From contig URWN01000019.1 of assembly GCA_900551615.1 (NCBI GenBank), positions 1 to 25,818 on the forward strand: 25,818 nucleotides of DNA, given 5' to 3'. The notes beneath the pieces were generated by a model. The model was not told the origin of the DNA, did no database searches, and saw nothing but the letters and a program-made list of their open reading frames with translations. The stretch's first letter is position 1. The number at the start of each line of letters is the position of its first letter. Origin of the DNA: an uncultured Clostridium sp. GTDB lineage: Bacteria > Bacillota > Clostridia > TANB77 > CAG-508. Both the position numbers and the translations under genes were made by a program. Shown piece after piece: positions 24,772-25,818 of this stretch.

Positions 24772-25089
24772 ATGAAATCATATACAAAAATAAGGAACTC
24801 TGTTCCTGATGAATTCTACGAATATTTAAATTCACATTTATCATCATCTTATAGTGACGATGAAAAACAGATTATACGGCTAGTGTTTACCTTAGGTTAT
24901 TTAGGTACAACACGACAGTATTTTCTACTGGCAGACACTCCCCTAGAAACCGTATATAATTATACTAGGAAAGATATGCTTGATATTTGTGACAAGTTCG
25001 TAAAAGAATCTTTAAAGGAAGAAACAGAATTATTTAAGTTAACAGGTATTCTTCGTAAAAAAATCCAACAAAATATCCCACTAAATTAG
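24772..25089 (+). CDS. Unrecognised 105-aa soluble protein
   Basis: I do not recognise this family. The ATG at 24772 has AGAGGAGG 7 bases upstream; an earlier in-frame ATG at 24748 would overlap that site. The protein is predicted to be mostly helical and cytoplasmic, with no signal or membrane segment. The middle reads SDDEKQIIRLVFTLGYLGTTRQYFLLADTPLETVYNYTRKDMLDICDKF, interrupted here only as one continuous helical block. The 'LGTTRQYFLLADTPLETVYNYTRK' part has a hint of a helix-turn-helix, but this is not a confident call. It has its own extended -10 promoter and terminator, so it is an independent, probably well-expressed gene between prfA and the YhaN-like ATPase. Confidence 0.75.
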   Translation: MKSYTKIRNSVPDEFYEYLNSHLSSSYSDDEKQIIRLVFTLGYLGTTRQYFLLADTPLETVYNYTRKDMLDICDKFVKESLKEETELFKLTGILRKKIQQNIPLN

Positions 25090-25098
25090 TGGGGTATT
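25072..25098. terminator. Bidirectional terminator between convergent genes
   Basis: AATATCCCACT (25072-25082) pairs with AGTGGGGTATT (25088-25098), eleven pairs with one G:U, around an AAATT loop. TATCATTTTT follows on the plus strand, and on the minus strand the stem runs into ATATTTTG. The TAG stop of the 105-aa gene lies at the loop. Confidence 0.85.
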
Positions 25099-25106
25099 TA
25101 TCATTT

Positions 25107-25818
25107 TTATATTTCCATATAATTATAATTAATATTTTTATTTTCCAAAATATTTTTTTCTCTATTAGTACATGTAAAAATAATAATTTGTCTATTTTTA
25201 AATTTTGTATTTAAATATTCTAAAATATTTTTTAATCTATCATCATCATAAAATGCAAAAACTTCATCTAATAAAACTGGTACACTTTCTTCTGAAAGTT
25301 CATCTATCATTGAAAGTCTTAATGACAAATATAATTGATCTATAGTTCCAATACTAAATCTATTTACTGGAATGCAATCTCCATTTTCAAGTTCAACAAT
25401 TAAGCCTTCTTCTTCATTAAACATAACTTTGTTGTATTTTCCTTCTGTTATGCTGGAAATGTTATGTGAAAGGTTCTGTGTGAACTTAGGGGTAACTGAA
25501 TTTTTCATTTTTTCATATGCATTATTTAAAACTTCTTTTGCTAAATTCATACTCATGTTTAAGTTTTGCAAGGTTAACATTTTTCCATTATTGTTAACCA
25601 AACCTTCTTCTATTTTTGCCAAATTATCTAATTGTGGTTCTATATTTTTTTTGTCTAAATCTAAAGTATGCAATTTTAATTTTTTATTATTTATATCATT
25701 TTGTATTTTTTCAATTTCAAAATTTATATTTTCTAAATTATTTAAATTTAAAAAATTATCAATTTTGTTTTTTTGTATTTTATTTAAATATTTATTTTTA
25801 ATTTTTTCTTTTTCTAAA
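25107..25818 (-). CDS. C-terminal part of a YhaN/Rad50-like (SMC-type) ATPase, cut by the window edge
   Basis: The frame stays open to the right edge, so the start is outside; about 236 codons are visible. The visible N-terminal 100 residues form a Lys/Glu/Asn-rich coiled coil. Then comes the ABC-ATPase C-terminal lobe: a signature-like FSIGTIDQLYLSLRLSMIDEL, Walker B 'VPVLLDEVFAFYDDDRL' with catalytic D-E, and the switch strand QIIIFTCTNREK. The 'S-I-G-T-I-D-Q-L-Y-L-S-L-R' pattern is typical of YhaN-type proteins, which usually pair with a metallophosphoesterase (YhaO/SbcD-like) in DNA-end processing. An internal TTG at 25673 is not the real start because coding continues upstream of it. It ends at TAA beside the terminator at 25072-25098. 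Confidence 0.88.
   Translation of the reverse strand, partial: LEKEKIKNKYLNKIQKNKIDNFLNLNNLENINFEIEKIQNDINNKKLKLHTLDLDKKNIEPQLDNLAKIEEGLVNNNGKMLTLQNLNMSMNLAKEVLNNAYEKMKNSVTPKFTQNLSHNISSITEGKYNKVMFNEEEGLIVELENGDCIPVNRFSIGTIDQLYLSLRLSMIDELSEESVPVLLDEVFAFYDDDRLKNILEYLNTKFKNRQIIIFTCTNREKNILENKNINYNYMEI

Overview
The window comes from a strongly AT-rich, low-GC Gram-positive bacterium, most likely a Clostridia member of the Bacillota. Supporting signs are consensus AGGAGG ribosome binding sites, frequent TTG and GTG starts, TGA used as a true stop (standard code), sigma-A promoters with 17-base spacers, and two small CotF-type spore coat proteins that suggest an endospore former. No rRNA, tRNA, insertion sequence or CRISPR array was found.

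Layout. 1-128: a short edge stretch of different base composition, then a bidirectional terminator. 129-9433 (minus): a two-gene operon for very large secreted surface proteins, transcribed from a strong promoter at 9474-9502. The upstream protein (1624 aa) carries DUF11-like repeats, an SdrD-B-like domain and a C-terminal membrane anchor. The downstream protein (1470 aa) starts with a probable Cys-Gln thioester adhesin domain, carries SdrD-B-like domains and ends in an IPSTGE sorting-type signal. 9434-9834: a 400-base non-coding region with inverted repeats upstream of that promoter. 9835-10694 (plus): two overlapping small genes of unknown function. 10703-17146 (minus): a cell-shape operon in the order DUF4321 protein, radC, mreB, mreC, mreD, mrdA/PBP2, minC, from a near-consensus promoter at 17208-17236. 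17407-18045 (plus): a MecA-like ClpC adaptor, divergent from the shape operon. 18119-19141 (minus): a membrane-anchored M23 peptidase. 19474-19922 (minus): two CotF-like proteins. 20127-22442 (minus): pcrA helicase. 22610-23353 (minus): ZIP metal transporter. 23435-24496 (minus): prfA, release factor 1. 24772-25089 (plus): an unrecognised 105-aa protein. 25107 to the right edge (minus): the C-terminal part of a YhaN/Rad50-like ATPase.

How the genes fit together. The central operon builds the rod: MreB filaments, the MreC/MreD membrane scaffold and the PBP2 transpeptidase direct side-wall synthesis, while MinC blocks division away from mid-cell. The M23 peptidase cuts or binds peptidoglycan, and the large surface proteins probably sit on that wall. 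pcrA, radC and the YhaN-like ATPase are DNA-maintenance genes. The parts most worth a second look are the thioester-adhesin operon with its unexplained upstream palindromes, the uncharacterised gene pair at 9835-10694, and the structured RNA region after pcrA (20012-20105). None of these is demonstrated to be a new system.
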